Assembly: GCA_000181795.3 (NCBI GenBank)
Contig: CM012954.1
Coordinates: 4,572,136-4,635,440 of the forward strand
Reading direction: 5' to 3'
Origin: Trichinella spiralis
Lineage: Eukaryota; Nematoda; Enoplea; Trichinellida; Trichinellidae
DNA: 63,305 nucleotides
Positions 24,193 to 37,545 of the stretch are shown piece by piece. Made by a program: the position numbers and the translations under genes. Position 1 is the stretch's first letter, and each line of letters begins with the position of its first letter. The notes below the pieces were generated by a model, which was not told the DNA's origin, ran no database searches, and saw only the letters and a program-made list of their open reading frames with translations.

Positions 24193-26005
24193 CACAAATA
24201 ACTTTTCTCTTGGTTCTAATTTTTGCCTTATTATCAATGAAGAAACTTTTTTGTGAAACAATAAACAAAATTTTTTATGCTCTGCAAAAAGAATGAATAT
24301 ACATATTTAGTGCTATTATTTTCTTCATGTTTCCCGCATTACCTCGCAAAGATGAAGTGAAAAAAAACTGGTACGAATTGCATGCAAATCGGTAACATAT
24401 CACTAATTAGAATCTTGTCTTCGTGAAAGAAGAAGAAGAAGAAGAAGCAATGGAACTGAATGAACAAGCAGAAATGTAGCCGATATGCCCATAAAAACAA
24501 ATCAGCAATTCAATTCAATGACGTAAACTTTTTGTCCTTCAGGATTCATAATCTTTCATCCAATAATGTCATCACTGTCATCACACAGTTCAAAGATTTT
24601 ATTGGCAGCAATGGAAAAGAGAAAAAGAGATGATCATGGAATAAAAATTGCAGAAAAAAATGCAACAACCACAACAACAATAAATCATAACTGTTCCCAG
24701 TTAATTCATCACTTTTTTCCTCAATATCTATTTCACAAGTAACAGTATATTTCATTATTGAAATTTTGTCAATCCATTTTCCAGTTGCTTTTTTGTATAT
24801 TGATTCAATTTATATATTTCTTTGATGGAAGAAAATAATATCTGATATAATTCACATAGACAATAATAATAATGAATAAAGATGACCGATACTTTGTTTT
24901 ATAAATTTATAATAAGAGACAAAATTACATTTCAAAATTTCAATAATAATAAATTGAAATTCAACTCATCTACTTCAACAATTTACGCTAAACTCTGCTG
25001 CAACTAGTCAACAATGAACAACAATAACTTGATTATAAAAATTACTGATATAATGCTTATTAAAAAAAAATTTTTTTTATCTAAACGAAAAATGTCAAAC
25101 GAAAATTGAAAAACAGAAGTTGATGTTTTATTGTTTTACTATTGCAAAATTGTTTCTAAAGAAAATACGCAAATTGCAAAATCTACCCTTCACAAAAATA
25201 AAACACACAATTCAATAAACCAACATACAACTTTGCTCCAATTTTTTCAGAACAAAATTCCCCAGAAAAAGCCGCTTTTTCTTACTTGTTATTAAAAATG
25301 AAATTTCTGGTTTTTTTTTCTTACCTCACTAGTAATTCAAATTTTTCATTCACACACACTGTGCCAACAATGTCCCACTGAACTAAAAATTTCCAACAAA
25401 ATTGTGCATTTTAATTTTTCTCTTTTGCGCACAGGTAAGTAGAGACGCAAAAGAAGTCAAACAAAACTGGGCTACCCATATTTTTTTTTACAAAAAAACC
25501 AATACTCCAAAAGCCTACCTGCCTATGTATATATATATATATTCTCCACTGAATTTAAATAAAATAAGTTCTTGTTTGAAGGGCAAGAGGAGGAGGAGGG
25601 GCAGTAGGTAAGTAAGTGTGAAACTAACTGTCTGTTTACAATGAAACCACAAAGCCGGGAAAAAGACCAACCATGAATATGGGAAAGAGAAGAAAAAAAA
25701 CTAACAAACTAATATAATTAATTCAATTTAAAACGATGATCATTTTTTCTCCCCAACATCTCGCATTTGAACATCCAAATGACCCACTGACACTAGATGG
25801 AAAATCTGACGACACATTTTGCACGCTTGGTCAGCTAACAGTGTTGGGAAAACTAGCCAGAAAAAGAAATGAACCACACAACACATCCAACCAACAATAT
25901 ACCCGGCCCCCCTCGAAGTATGACCCGGTTAACAGAGCTTCTTCCTTCAACGCTTCAACGTTCGCCCAACCGACTACATCCCACAATGATCACCACCGCC
26001 TCTCG
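24193..26005. other. intergenic, no gene seen
   Basis: Divergent spacer between receptor and secreted-protein gene. Holds a (GAA)n tract near 24428-24448 and poly-A/T rich runs. Small frames at 24546-24755 and 25402-25611 lack support. The open frame upstream of 26006 (from 25736) might be part of the next gene's leader. Confidence 0.45.
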
Positions 26006-27191
26006 ATGATGACCAAAATACAATTGTGCTTTTGGATTTTTTTTCTAACACTAACAACATCTACCACTGATGCACTGCCGTTGGATTTGCTCAAATTTTT
26101 GCCGTTGGCCAACATTGGCAATTTCAACATTCCCAAAATTAAAGGGACCAAAACGCTCGAACAATTCAAAACTGCCGAAGGTATGGCCCAAAAAATTAAC
26201 TGACAAACGTATTAATTATTATTCTTATTTTTTCTTAATAAATAAATATCAGAAAAAAAAATATATTATTCTGAAATTAATCAATCCGATCAGAAAAGAT
26301 TTGCATTTTCTCTACTTTTGCGCGTTTTGTTGATACAATTCCATTGATAATTTTCAACTTTAATCAAAAAGTCTTTTTCCTCATTTCAAACTGAAATCGA
26401 CAGCACAATAATTTTCTCTTACTGCTACTTCAAAATCTATTCACTTCCTCAATCGAACATCACTCAGGTAATTGAGTTTAAACAACAAAAAAAAATTTGT
26501 TTCCCCTAACATCATCATCATCTGTCTCTCTTTTTCCATTTCCTCCACTTTGCAAATAAATTAATCACTCAACATCACTGTCTGTCTGTCTGTCATCGTG
26601 AATTAAACATGCTACGATTCGCTAATGTACAACAGATTCGAATTATTTCTCACTGCAGAATGCTTTTCAGCATTAAATTTCCAAAATGAACAACAAACAT
26701 TTCAACTTGTACCAATTTATATAATCATGCAAATTTCTATTGCAAAATATGCAAAATATTCGATTCTAATCGCCTTAATTATTGTCAATTTTTCAGATGC
26801 TGCTACAAATTGCTTACCTTATGCAAGTGATATTGCCGTATTGTTGCAATCGACATGCCAAACTCGTACAAATACACAGACCGGCTACACGTGGGGTCGA
26901 CGAATCCAACAAGCATTATCCGGAGACAACGAAGGAATCGACTTTACCGGTGGTATAACTGAAACTTGCGAACATGCGGTCCAAAAACAAGCCTGCGACA
27001 AGCTGAGCAAAAATTTAGCTACGTGCGACATCATGGGCGCCATTTCGACCGTCATGGCAAGCATGCAAGCAAAGCAACGTTGTCAAACGGTCAGCAAATT
27101 GATGAACAAATCGAAAAGCATCGGATCTTCAGTAGGCGGTCTTCTTGTCAACGAATTTGCCGGAAGCCTTTTTCAAAAAATTTTAGGCTAA
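26006..27191 (+). CDS. small secreted six-cysteine protein, family unknown
   Basis: Exons: 26006-26180 and 26797-27191; 189 residues. The start is the first of two adjacent ATGs that open a clear signal peptide (IQLCFWIFFLTLTTS, ending near residue 23). The mature part has a short Leu/Pro/Asn-rich stretch, then six cysteines at 64, 79, 116, 125, 135 and 154, enough for three disulfides, in a Gln/Ala/Lys-rich, probably helical domain, and a small Gly/Ser C-terminus. No domain recognised; such proteins are common in the excretory-secretory set of parasitic nematodes. The in-frame ATG within exon 2's upstream intron sequence (26706) also precedes a hydrophobic run, so an alternative first exon giving a second signal peptide cannot be ruled out. 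AATAAA at 27205-27210. Confidence 0.65.
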
Positions 27192-27204
27192 TTTCAATTG
27201 TAAT

Positions 27205-27210
27205 AATAAA
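27205..27210 (+). terminator. AATAAA polyadenylation signal
   Basis: AATAAA 13 bases after the stop of the six-cysteine protein gene. Confidence 0.6.
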
Positions 27211-27480
27211 TTTATTTCAAATGTGTATACAAAACACGCCGGTCAGCGTAGTAGGAGTAGGCAGTTGCTAAAAAAGAAAAAATTAATAATATATACATAT
27301 GCACATACATATGAATATTATTTTAAGGAAAAAAAAGAATTAAAAGTCGCTTTTTGTTAAAACATATTTGGCCGTAGGCTTCATTCATCACATCGACTGA
27401 GGCAATAGAGGGTAAAAGAAACGCAACACAACGCAGGCAGAGAGGAGAATTATTGAACGAATAATAAATATTAAAGGCTT

Positions 27481-29037
27481 TTAACGTTTGAAAGGAAGAA
27501 AGCTGAAAAAACTATTGCCGCCGCCGCCGCTGATGAACGAACGAGCCGTGCTTGGCTGCGACGAGACACTCGACGGTCGTGGAGATGAATCTGCACAAGA
27601 AGTATCCGAAGCCATTTCAACCGGTTCAATAAGCATCTCACGGCTGCCACGAAAATAATTCATATACTGATCAAATATTGAAATTCGATTCGAACTTGAA
27701 TCGTTCATATTCGAATTTTCGGCCGGAGTAATCCACTCTCTTGGAAAACACTTTTCCAAAAATGGAATACATGAGCTTATATAAGCCAGTCGATTTACCC
27801 AGCTTGGAATTTCTTGGCCACACAAAATCTTCAACAAATCAAACACTGTTGAATCATAATTAAAACAGCTAAATATTAAAAAGAATCAAAAACAACAACA
27901 ACAACAACAACAACAATAATAGTAATAACATTACACACACACACACACACACACATACAACACTTACCTTATACTTGAGTGTTTATGAAATTTAAAATGG
28001 TAAAATGTTTTACAAAATCTGTCTTTGAAAAATACTTTCGATGTAAAAATCAATATTGAACTAATTAATTAATAATAACAATATACCATTATTAACCATG
28101 ACAAAATAGACTCTTTCAAAAATGCAAAATAGCCTATTTAATTAAAGTCAATAATTAAAAAAAAAGAGAATAATTCAGTAAATGATGACTCAGCAAATTA
28201 AAACGCAAACTGTCAATCGACAAATCATCAACCGTGTAAAAAATATTGTCGATTCAATTACAGCTGTCATTATTTTTCAGATTCTTTTCAAAATTAATAT
28301 ACATTATAAAATAAAAGCACAATTAACAAAATAAAAAGCATTACATAATCAATAAAAAACATTCGTATCATCCAAAAATCATTGTATTACAGAGTTAATT
28401 TTATGAAATTAAAAAATTACAAAATATTTGTTAAGATTGCTACATTTAAAATGAATAAAAATTGGAAAAAAATGCACTGCTAAATTAAACGATTAATAAT
28501 GAACGAACAACTTAATCGACTTGAAATTCAAAGTACGGAAAATATTCCTTCCTCACAACACTGCTGTTTGTTACCTTGGCCAAGGCGTTGGTAAAATGAT
28601 TGCAGTTTTTGTTCATCAAATGGTACTGGCATCCCAAGAATTCTTCGCCCAACTGCTGAACAATTTTTATAACGTCAAACTCACTGAAATCCGTATAGCC
28701 CAAAAACAGTGATTCTCTGAAATAAAAACTACAGTATGGGCAAAAGTAAACAGACCAAATAAATTTGCATACTTGTATTTAAAACCATCACCCAACTCAT
28801 CGGCGTTTCTTGGGGTAATTTGAAAAATACCACTCAATGGCAATTTATGCCTTCCAAAGCAGTATTCATCATTGTACACTTCAATACCACTATGATATAT
28901 GCCAACTCCAACATGAGACAAGTATTCGTTCATCCAATTCTAAATGATCAAATGATAAATGGAAAGCAATTTCAGCAAACGATTAAAAATTTCATCACCA
29001 TGCTGTAAATGTTCAAATAAACTGGTACTCTGGCCAT
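27481..29037 (-). CDS. DESI2: PPPDE-family cysteine isopeptidase, DESI2-like
   Basis: Minus-strand exons: 29037-28999, 28939-28773, 28716-28575, 27828-27481; 231 residues. The PPPDE fold removes SUMO or ubiquitin from proteins; DESI2/PNAS-4 is the closest animal relative. The catalytic dyad is visible: His29 in [11 protein letters not shown] and Cys107 in [13 protein letters not shown]. The domain continues with [21 protein letters not shown] and [16 protein letters not shown], all near-identical to vertebrate DESI2. The C-terminal ~75 residues are Ser/Gly-rich and diverged. The first exon is only 39 nt and was found by its [13 protein letters not shown] match. The last intron (746 bp) carries CAA and CA microsatellites. 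Convergent with the six-cysteine gene, 289 bp apart. Confidence 0.93.
27887..27953. repeat. (CAA)n and (CA)n microsatellites
   Basis: Tandem CAA units followed after a short spacer by about eleven CA units, inside the last DESI2 intron. Confidence 0.9.
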
Positions 29038-30296
29038 CTGAATTTCAGTTAAAAACAACACAATTTTGAAACGTTTCTAACAAAACAAACGATGATTAAT
29101 CTACCGTATAAAAAATAATGAAGAAGTATTTGATGTAAAATTTTAAAGTTTCAATTTTGTGAAAAGAATAAAAATTTATTATAAAAATATATTCTTCAAA
29201 TGCACAATTATGTATATTGTTCAGCAAAAAAATAAAACTTTTCAGAATTTAAAGCTTACTTTTAAGTTTGAAGCTTCACTATAAACTTGTCATTCCAGAT
29301 GGCATCACGGTGACTTCAAAACAGCTGAAAAAAAATTTTCTCAAAAATAAATAGTATAAAATCAAAAAAAAATTGCACTTCAATAGATACCTATTTTGAA
29401 CATGTTAAATTTGATCATTTGAAAAACAAATTTCCAAAACATTAATTTGATGTTTACTCTCGTTGGTAAAGACTTGCAGATCAAGAAGTTACCGTACTAG
29501 CTGGCAATTGTAGATAAAGAAGTGAATCAGTTGAGCAATTTGTCAACTGGTGCTGGCATATAATATATATCATCGTTTGAGGAAGGCAGTTTGAAGCAAG
29601 TAAGTATTTTCATTTTTGAAAGTTTTAAAATTTTACCGATAGACAATTGATGTTAAATTAGACTTTTATATTAGATATTTTGCATAAAGATTTAGTTAAT
29701 TGAAGTAGTTGGTAAATTTTGGAAAGGATGAATATATGCATACTTTTTGGGTTTATCAAGATACAATAATAAATAAATCAAATTGTCGACATTAAAATGT
29801 CATTCTTTGATGAATAATGAAAATGAGAATTTTGTATAATGTATTTGAGTTTGTTTACATCTTTTCTCATGAATTTCATCACATATGTATGTATGTATGT
29901 ATATCAATCACTGAAAATATTTCCTTCTATTGCTTACTTGATTTGAATGATTTATGGGTAGTGTTGAGAAAAAAATGTTCAGTTATCCATGAGTTGATTT
30001 TTAATTTCTTATCATCTGTTGTGGTGATTTAATTGATTTCTTTTCTCCGTTTACGTTTCTCCAAATGATGCAATGTATTGTTGTGAACAGTTGTTCGGCT
30101 TGTTAATAATTCTCACTTGTGAAGATCGATCGTTGCTGGTTGCCATTTGAATAAATAAATAAATATCACAGTTGGTTTTCTCATTTTCAGACTTGTCCAA
30201 TTTTAATGAGCTTCAGGCGTTATCAATGAATATTTATTTTTTATGTTATAATTTAATTTGTAATTTTTGAACTATGTGGTATGTGTATTTTCAGAA
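29038..30296. other. shared upstream region of DESI2 and RGS gene
   Basis: 1.26 kb between two divergent start codons. A possible untranslated RGS exon ends near 29600 at CAAG followed by GTAAGT-like sequence; the acceptor before the RGS ATG is at 30292-30294. A (TATG)n tract lies at 29885-29900. No other gene seen. Confidence 0.45.
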
Positions 30297-33200
30297 ATGG
30301 CTTTGCCCAAGATCCGGATGAACTCCAGCGGTGACAGACCTCAACATCCGTATCACATTATTTATCGGAAGGTGAACACATTTGTTGTCTGAACATGTCT
30401 GATAACTGCATGTATTCCCAAGAGATACTGCCATTTTTAAAAAAAAAATAAAAGTTGTTGTTGTTATTTTATGTCCAGAGAATTTGTATTGTTCATTTTG
30501 TCATCCGAATGAAGTTATTTTTTCATTGTTGAAGCGTGAAATTTCGTGTGGCATGAAAATTTCCATGCATTGTGTTGTTGTTGTTGTTTTTAATTTAGTG
30601 AATAAAATAGAATAGAATGTTGCATGCATTTGTTTGTGAAATGTAATACAATAATAAATAAAGATAGAATATAAAAGAAAGCATTTGCTCATTTTTCTTT
30701 ATAATGTCATATATTTTATTTATTTATTTGACTTGGCTTGTTGTTCGTGTAATGATTATTGATTAGAAGTGAAATGTATGCTTTCGTTCAGAGAGTGAAA
30801 CGGGGAAATGGAATTTCACTCAATCAGAGTAAATTCTCTCTAGATCAGAGTTCTGAGGAATGATGATGAAGATTCTCCTCCTCCTCCTCATCATCATCAT
30901 CATCGTTGTCGTCCTGAGCTGTGAAATACATCTGCCATTAGGTAGTGGTGGTGGTGGTGGTGCAAACTGAACGCAATTAATTTTCAGCGCTATCTATCTA
31001 TCTATCTATCTATATATTCAATAGGATGCATTGCACTGGTGACGATGAGAGCTGTTGGGGCGCGTTAATAAATGATTTATTCTGCTCCTTTACTTTCTTT
31101 ATTCTTCCTCTTTCCTATCTCTATCAATTTTCTGCCCAAAGCGTTCGGACGGTTCGATTAATTTTTCACTCTCCAAACTACATACTCTCACCTACCTGTA
31201 CGGTAGTTTTCGTGCCTACGCATATTTTTCTTTCCACAACTACACGCAACTCGAACAATGATTAAATTTCATTTCTGATTAAATTTACTTATTGATCGTG
31301 ATGTGGATATGGAAATGTTATGATTTTTCATCTTTTTTTCCAGTTTGCAGTTTCAAAATCAAGAATTATTGTTAAAACATATTTTACTTGTTATTTTAAA
31401 TTAATTTTACATTTTTAAAATAACTACTCTTGTTTTTCTTTAATTTCATAACTGAATTCATTATTCATCACCAATTTATTTTTCTCTTCTCACATTTTCC
31501 TACTTTTTTTCAAACCTTCATCATCTGCAGAATGAATTTCTTTTTTTTTCTTTTATTCTGGAATTTCAAATTTGTGAATTGATTTTTTATTTGTTAATCA
31601 ATATTGATTTTTTCTTTCTGTCATCCTAGTAACCAACTACGCTTCAGCAAACTTTATTTTTCATCGATTTACTTTGAATTTTAATATAAAAAAAACGTAA
31701 TTAATTAATTTATTTATAGACGCACAATAACAATTACAATTTATTTGAATTTGAAAAAAAAGTAAAACGGTAGAAAGTTCAAAAAAAAAAGAAAAGTTAA
31801 AACCGTACAAAAGTCTTCGCTTGCATGATTATCTTTTTTGTACTATTTTCTATTCAAATTATGGAAAAAAGAATCTACTATACATAAGGGTTATTTTAAT
31901 TTTTCACTCAAAATTTATTATTATAGATGGAAAAAATAATTCAAAATATGTTGAGCGATGCAGATGGTGTACCAGTGCGTACGGTGAAAAGTTTCATTTC
32001 AAAAATTCCCAGCGTATTTACCGGCATTGATCTCGTTCAATGGATTTTCCACCACATCCCGACTGACGATCTTAGTAAATTTTAAAAACAAAACAATAAC
32101 ATCCAATAAATTGTTGGTTTTAACCCCTTTTTTAGCCGAAGCGTTGCATCTTTCTCACATGTTAGCTTCACATGGTTATTTGTTTCCAATTGATGACCAT
32201 CTGCTGATGGTGAAATGTGACAATACGTTCTATCGTTTTCAAGTAAATTAATTGGAAAAAAAATTGATTTAACATTAAAAAAAATACCAGCAACATTTCC
32301 TATTATTAAATTTCCACAGACTCCATATTTTTGGCCGTCGAATTGTTGGGAACCGGAAAACACTGACTACGCGGTTTATTTGTGCAAAAGAACAATGCAC
32401 AATAAAGCTCATTTAGAGTTGGAAGACTTCGAAGCGGAAAATTTGGCCAAGTTGCAGAAAATGTTCTGCCGAAAATGGGAATTCATATTCATGCAAGCTG
32501 AAGCTCAATACAAGTGAATAATAATTATTTGGAATTTAAAATCATGATTTGAAAATCAAAAAATTTCTTTTTACATTTAGAGTTGATAAAAAACGTGATC
32601 GATTAGAGCGACAAATATTGGATAGTCAAGAACGAGCTTTTTGGGATCTTCACAGACCGGTGGTAATTAATGATTTCAATAAATAATTCAATCCCCCTTA
32701 ACTGCACGACAGTAACTGTTACGTAGTTTATAGAAGAAAAAAATTTCCCTCATACGTTATTGAGATGAAAATTTTTAAATTGAACGAAACATTCATCAAA
32801 TTATTCCATTCCGTATGAGAAAAATGTTTGTTTGTCGAACAAAAATAACATAACGTGATGAAATAGATAAACCTTTTCAGTAATTTAAAAATAAATTAGT
32901 AAGAGTGATTAAAAGAAACGCGTCGTCCATTGACAATTGAATTATTTTCACTTTTCACTCCACTACTTCAGTGCGGATAATTTATTTGTCCTTTATTAAG
33001 CTACATTGCGTGACCAAATTTTCAATTAAAATTTCATTCAAGAAATCAAAAAGAAAATTTCTACTTACAAAACTTTGATGCAGAACGATGACAAAATAAT
33101 AGAATAGATTTTCTTCTACCGTAAGATATTTGTATTTGATCATTACAATCTTCTAAGATAGTTCCAGTTGATATTGTTAAATTGATCGCATTTGAACGTG

Positions 33201-34759
33201 ACAGGTACAATAGAAGTTTTAGGGTTTATTGACGTCATCAAAACAACACACACGCATACACTCACCAACTGTACTATCGATTATTGATCTTTAAGTATAA
33301 TCTTTTTATTTGTGACGGTATGCAACGAAGGACGCTATAGCTACTTTTCAAATAATTTTATAAATGCTAATGTCACAATGTTAACAGTGGTGATGATAAA
33401 TTCGCTTTTTTTAAATGTTGACGTGAAATATAATTATTAATTGTACAAAGCATTTTTGACAGTATGAGCAATTAGCAGAATTTTGTTTTTGGAAATGAAA
33501 AATGTTTCTTTTTTTCTTGCAATTCTAAGCCTGGATCTGTAAATACGACCGAAGTTGATTTTCGCAAGCTCAGTCGATGTCATCGTGTGAAAACATCCGA
33601 TGCGCTTCACTGTCGCTCCGCGTGTCATCAAAATTCCACCACACTCAACGAACACTACAAAGGCGAAGTAAGTAGTAGTGAATTTTGAAATTATAAATTT
33701 CTTTTCGAAACAAAAAAAAACAATTTCCATGCATGCAGATTCAAATGTTACAATCCCGATTGGCAAGAAATGCGTTGAAAACGTCCAAAGTGGCCGAATT
33801 GTACGTGTACATTGTGATAATCAAGTTCTTCTCATTGAATGAACACTTTTTTCAAATATAGTTTGATTGCGTATTCTGAGCAACGTTTTGAATTTGATCC
33901 AATTTTCAAAGCACCGGAACCATCGAATCCTTGGATTTCTGACCAAGTCGATTACTGGGAATTGGACAGAACGTAATTTTGTTTCGTTTTTCCTTTGCTG
34001 AATGAATCCAACCAAAATTTACACACTGTTTAATGATAATGTGTTTTCTGGTTCGCTTTGCAGAGGCGAAATATCGGCAAAAAGAGTGAAGCGATGGGCT
34101 CTTTCTTTTGACGAATTGTTGAGCGATTTGGCTGGACGAGAATGTTTCATGAAATTTCTGGAAAAAGAATATTCCGGCGAAAATTTACGGTTCTGGGAAG
34201 CGGTTCAAAGTTTGCGTTTCAGCTCTTGTCGTCTTGTTCCTGTCAAAGTGACGGCAATTTACAAGTAGTGGAAATTTAATGAATAAAATATACCAGAAAT
34301 ATTTTCCAATCGATTTTTTTTCAGTGATTACCTTGGACCAACGGCCGCATCGCCGGTCAACGTCGATAGCAAAGTTATGGAAATAACGAACAAAAATTTA
34401 GAAAATCCGGGTCGATGGTCATTCGATGAAGCTGCAGTAAATGAAAATAAAACGAATTTTAATTCAAATTCAAAAAAAAACATTTAATTTCTTCCTAGGA
34501 ACATATTTACTGTTTGATGAAAAATGATTCTTACCAACGTTTCATACGGTCAGATCATTACAAAGAACTTGTGACTGGAGAAAAGAAAAAGGTAAATCAT
34601 AAATCAGATATGAATAGATATTTCTTTTATGATTTGTTCTTGTAATAAATGAATGTTTATGGTATTTATTAGTCGGTCGGAAAAATGGCTGGTCTACGTT
34701 CGGTGATCTCATTTCCCGGCAAACGAGATATGTCGTTACTACCGACAAAGTCCACTTGA
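30297..34759 (+). CDS. R7-family regulator of G-protein signalling (EGL-10/EAT-16, RGS7-like)
   Basis: Exons: 30297-30371, 31927-32074, 32136-32242, 32320-32513, 32581-32662, 33530-33667, 33739-33800, 33862-33972, 34064-34264, 34325-34436, 34499-34591, 34673-34759; 469 residues. R7 proteins speed GTP hydrolysis by Go-type subunits in neurons and act as an obligate pair with Gbeta5. Domains in order: DEP (about 28-112, [17 protein letters not shown]), R7 homology helical extension ([33 protein letters not shown]), a Cys/His-containing linker, GGL domain (about 248-300, with the Gbeta5-contact SNPW), and RGS domain (about 312-430, ENLRFW with the conserved Asn). Closest by eye to vertebrate RGS7 and worm EGL-10; I cannot separate it firmly from EAT-16. 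Convergent with the next gene, 165 bp apart. Confidence 0.95.
30868..31018. repeat. cluster of tri- and tetranucleotide microsatellites in RGS intron 1
   Basis: CTC, CAT, GGT and (TATC)n tracts follow each other within 150 bp of the 1.55-kb first intron. The rest of this intron shows no coding exon. Confidence 0.8.
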
Positions 34760-34924
34760 TTCGATTTTGAAGAATTGTTTGAAAATGCACACACACGCAC
34801 ACATACAATGTTCAGGCACCAAATTTCACCCAATGCCAAAAATTATACATCCAACTGATTTGTCTTTTATTATCATAATTATAATTAATAATAATTATTA
34901 TTATTTCTTTTGTTCAAACTGTAC

Positions 34925-36119
34925 TTATTCGGACTGGTTGAGTTTTCTTCTGATCAGACCGAACGAACCTTGTCTCAAGCAGATCGAAGGCAAGCGAAAA
35001 TTGTGATTCGCAGGCACCTTTCCACTGAACTCATTGCCATACCAATAATCCATGTACGCATAAAATGTCGGCTGCAACGGTATACGTCTGAGTCCAATGA
35101 ACAGAAAGCCTTTCGAAAGACAACATAACAGATAACGTATACAACAACGTACATGCAAAAATTCATACTGTCAGCATCGATGATACGCTCGGCAATTTCA
35201 ACGCCGTTGGTGCGGTTCAGCTTACTGACAACAACGTGTACCAGTCTGGTTGTGTTTCCATTTTCTTTGAAAAACCGTCTGCCAGCATAGGATGCGCTCG
35301 TGCGATACCTTTCCATCTCATTTTCATATCCCCAATTTGGAACATGATTGCAAACTGCCTTTCAAATTGAAAATTTTAATCAATTCCCTTTTAATCAATA
35401 ATTTTTTTTTAAAAAAATCACCCACGACCAAGATTTCATTTTCAAAAATAAAAAATTCAAATTACGAATTAAATTAAAAAAAACTCTTTGCTTTTTAACT
35501 CACTGATGGAGGTGTGCTTTCATTTTCCGAAGGAAGCACTATGAATGTTTCGTTTTCGAAAAAGTAATAATCGCACAACCAAGATTTCGAATTAATTTGA
35601 CCAATGGTGATTTTCAGTCTTTTATTCAAATCGTCCTGCAACCAAGAGCTTTGCAATTTTTGCAACACTTTATTATTGTGATCTCGCAAATGAAAATAGC
35701 CACGAGCTGTTAAATTCATGTACGGATTGAGGGACTTTTGTTCAACCAATTCCAATTCCGTTGGTAAATTGACACCAAAATCAAAATTTGTATCTGAACA
35801 AGTGAACAACAGTATTTGAATAAATTTCAAAATTAACTAATAATTTCACATCTTTGAAAATCATAAGCATCAAAGAAAAATGCCACTAAAATGCACTACC
35901 ACTTAGCATGACGAGAATTAAAACAACGGCAACATTCAAAACTAATAATGGGATGGCAAGGAAGCAGAACGTTGGAAAATCACTTTCACACTTTTCCACT
36001 TTGCGATTTTCCGAAATACTACACGTTCCAATGGAATATTCTATTCCTGGATCGTTTTCACTTCTGTGCATCAATTGAAGCGGTCGCATCTCAATTTCAC
36101 CCAACTCAGCATTCATCAT
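34925..36119 (-). CDS. type II membrane protein, family unknown
   Basis: Minus-strand exons: 36119-35900, 35793-35504, 35358-35169, 35109-34925; 294 residues; all junction phases agree. The first ~50 residues are cytosolic in character. One membrane segment follows (FPTFCFLAIPLLVLNVAVVL, about 48-70) with no signal peptide, so the C-terminal ~220 residues should face the lumen or outside. That domain is rich in aromatic residues and has several N-glycosylation sequons (NLT, NET, NES, NTT, NRT). A Cys pair (WLCDYYF, CNHVPNWGY) may be bridged. The final Arg-rich part contains FLFIGLRRIPLQPTFYAYMDYWYG. I recognise no family. The third intron is assigned as 59 bp with a GTATGA donor; the alternative donors there break the frame. 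Confidence 0.65.
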
Positions 36120-37545
36120 TGGTCTAAACTACTTTCCTTCTTTTGTTCCACTGGAATCATTATTCTTATTATTATTATTATTAAGCGCTGCTATTAAGCA
36201 CGCGACAAGCAAGAAACAGTAAACATTATTCAGCTACTAACAGATAACGCGCATATTTGTTTTGGCGAATTTCTAAACAAAGCAGAAACTGAATTCGAAC
36301 ACCATCTTTACTCATAATCCTGACAAACAACATTACAACTAATCAATTCAACTCCACAATTTCTACGCATACAGTTTTTCATCCAAACATGCTTAACAAA
36401 ATGGAAAACCTGGAAAATTGTTATCTTATCGCTCAACTTAAATACACATCATTCTGACCAAGCGGAACATAAAATGTCAAAAAGCACTTGTACAGTAAAA
36501 TACAATTTACAGTAAAGAAATACTATTTTAAACTGCACAAGCAGAAACATAAATTTACAATAACATAACATATCATATCATAACACATACGTACCATTTC
36601 ATTTTCAGATGAACAATTATAAAGCAAATTGCTTTTGTTCTTCTTTTTTTCATTGATTCACTTTCGACTGTCAAACAAAATTCGCAATGTAACTTTTAAA
36701 TTTATGCTCCAAACTGATCAAACTTTCGCATTTAACGTGCTTGCTACGTGTAACGCTATTACTACTGTTATTAACAATTACGATATCACATGAAGTTGAA
36801 ACTTTTTAAAAATGAACAAAATTAAATAATTAATATACTGAAAAATATTTTCAATTAAAAAAAATATTCTTTGTTTAATATTTAACTCGCATTTATTCAT
36901 TGCAATTTATTACAATTTTTAACAAAAATTTAATTTTTCCATTTTAAAAGATCATTTATCATTGCAAAGAATTGACTGATAAAGCATGATGTAATTTTAA
37001 AGATTGAAATTTGTTTCAAATAATACTTTAATTTTTAAATATTTAATAAAATTACAGTTATCAAATCGATAAGGTACAATAAGTTACAGTATCTAAAAAT
37101 GAAGTATAAATATTTTAAATTAACAATATCAATAATAAAACAAATATCAATTGGAAATAAATCGTAAATAATAATTGTTTTCTTAAAAGGAAATAAATTC
37201 AAATGTACTGAATGTATGTTGAGAATAAATTTGATATGAAATGGTCAATTGTTTATGAGTTGAAATTGATTGATTTTCAAGAAAAAGCCAATAAGTAGTG
37301 GTGAAGTTATATAACAACAATTAGGCAGTGGAGAAGATCGATGAATTGCAATCAATAAAGTTTCCAATGAGCTTGACAATTGGTGAAAGTTTGTCATCGA
37401 TTTCGATTTTTCCTCACCGATGCGCATCAAGACGCAAACAGAGAGAGAGAGAGAGAGAGAGACCTGCTTGTATATTGACGTCTAGTTAGTTAGTTGTTCT
37501 TGTTCGGCTTTTGGCTGTGCGCTTCTTTGCGCCCTAGCAAAGCCG
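36120..37545. other. divergent intergenic region upstream of 7B2
   Basis: Promoter region for two divergent genes. It has an (AG)n tract at 37439-37462, about 85 bp upstream of the 7B2 start, which may be in the core promoter. No other gene seen. Confidence 0.5.
37439..37462 (+). repeat. (AG)n tract in 7B2 promoter
   Basis: About eleven GA/AG units immediately upstream of the probable transcription start of the 7B2 gene. Confidence 0.85.

Noticed and set aside
23927-24256. 109-codon plus-strand frame antisense to the 7TM receptor
   Set aside because: Shadow of the receptor frame on the other strand.
27887-27953. Regular short repeats that might suggest a CRISPR-like array
   Set aside because: Plain CAA and CA microsatellites in an intron of a eukaryotic gene; no spacers.
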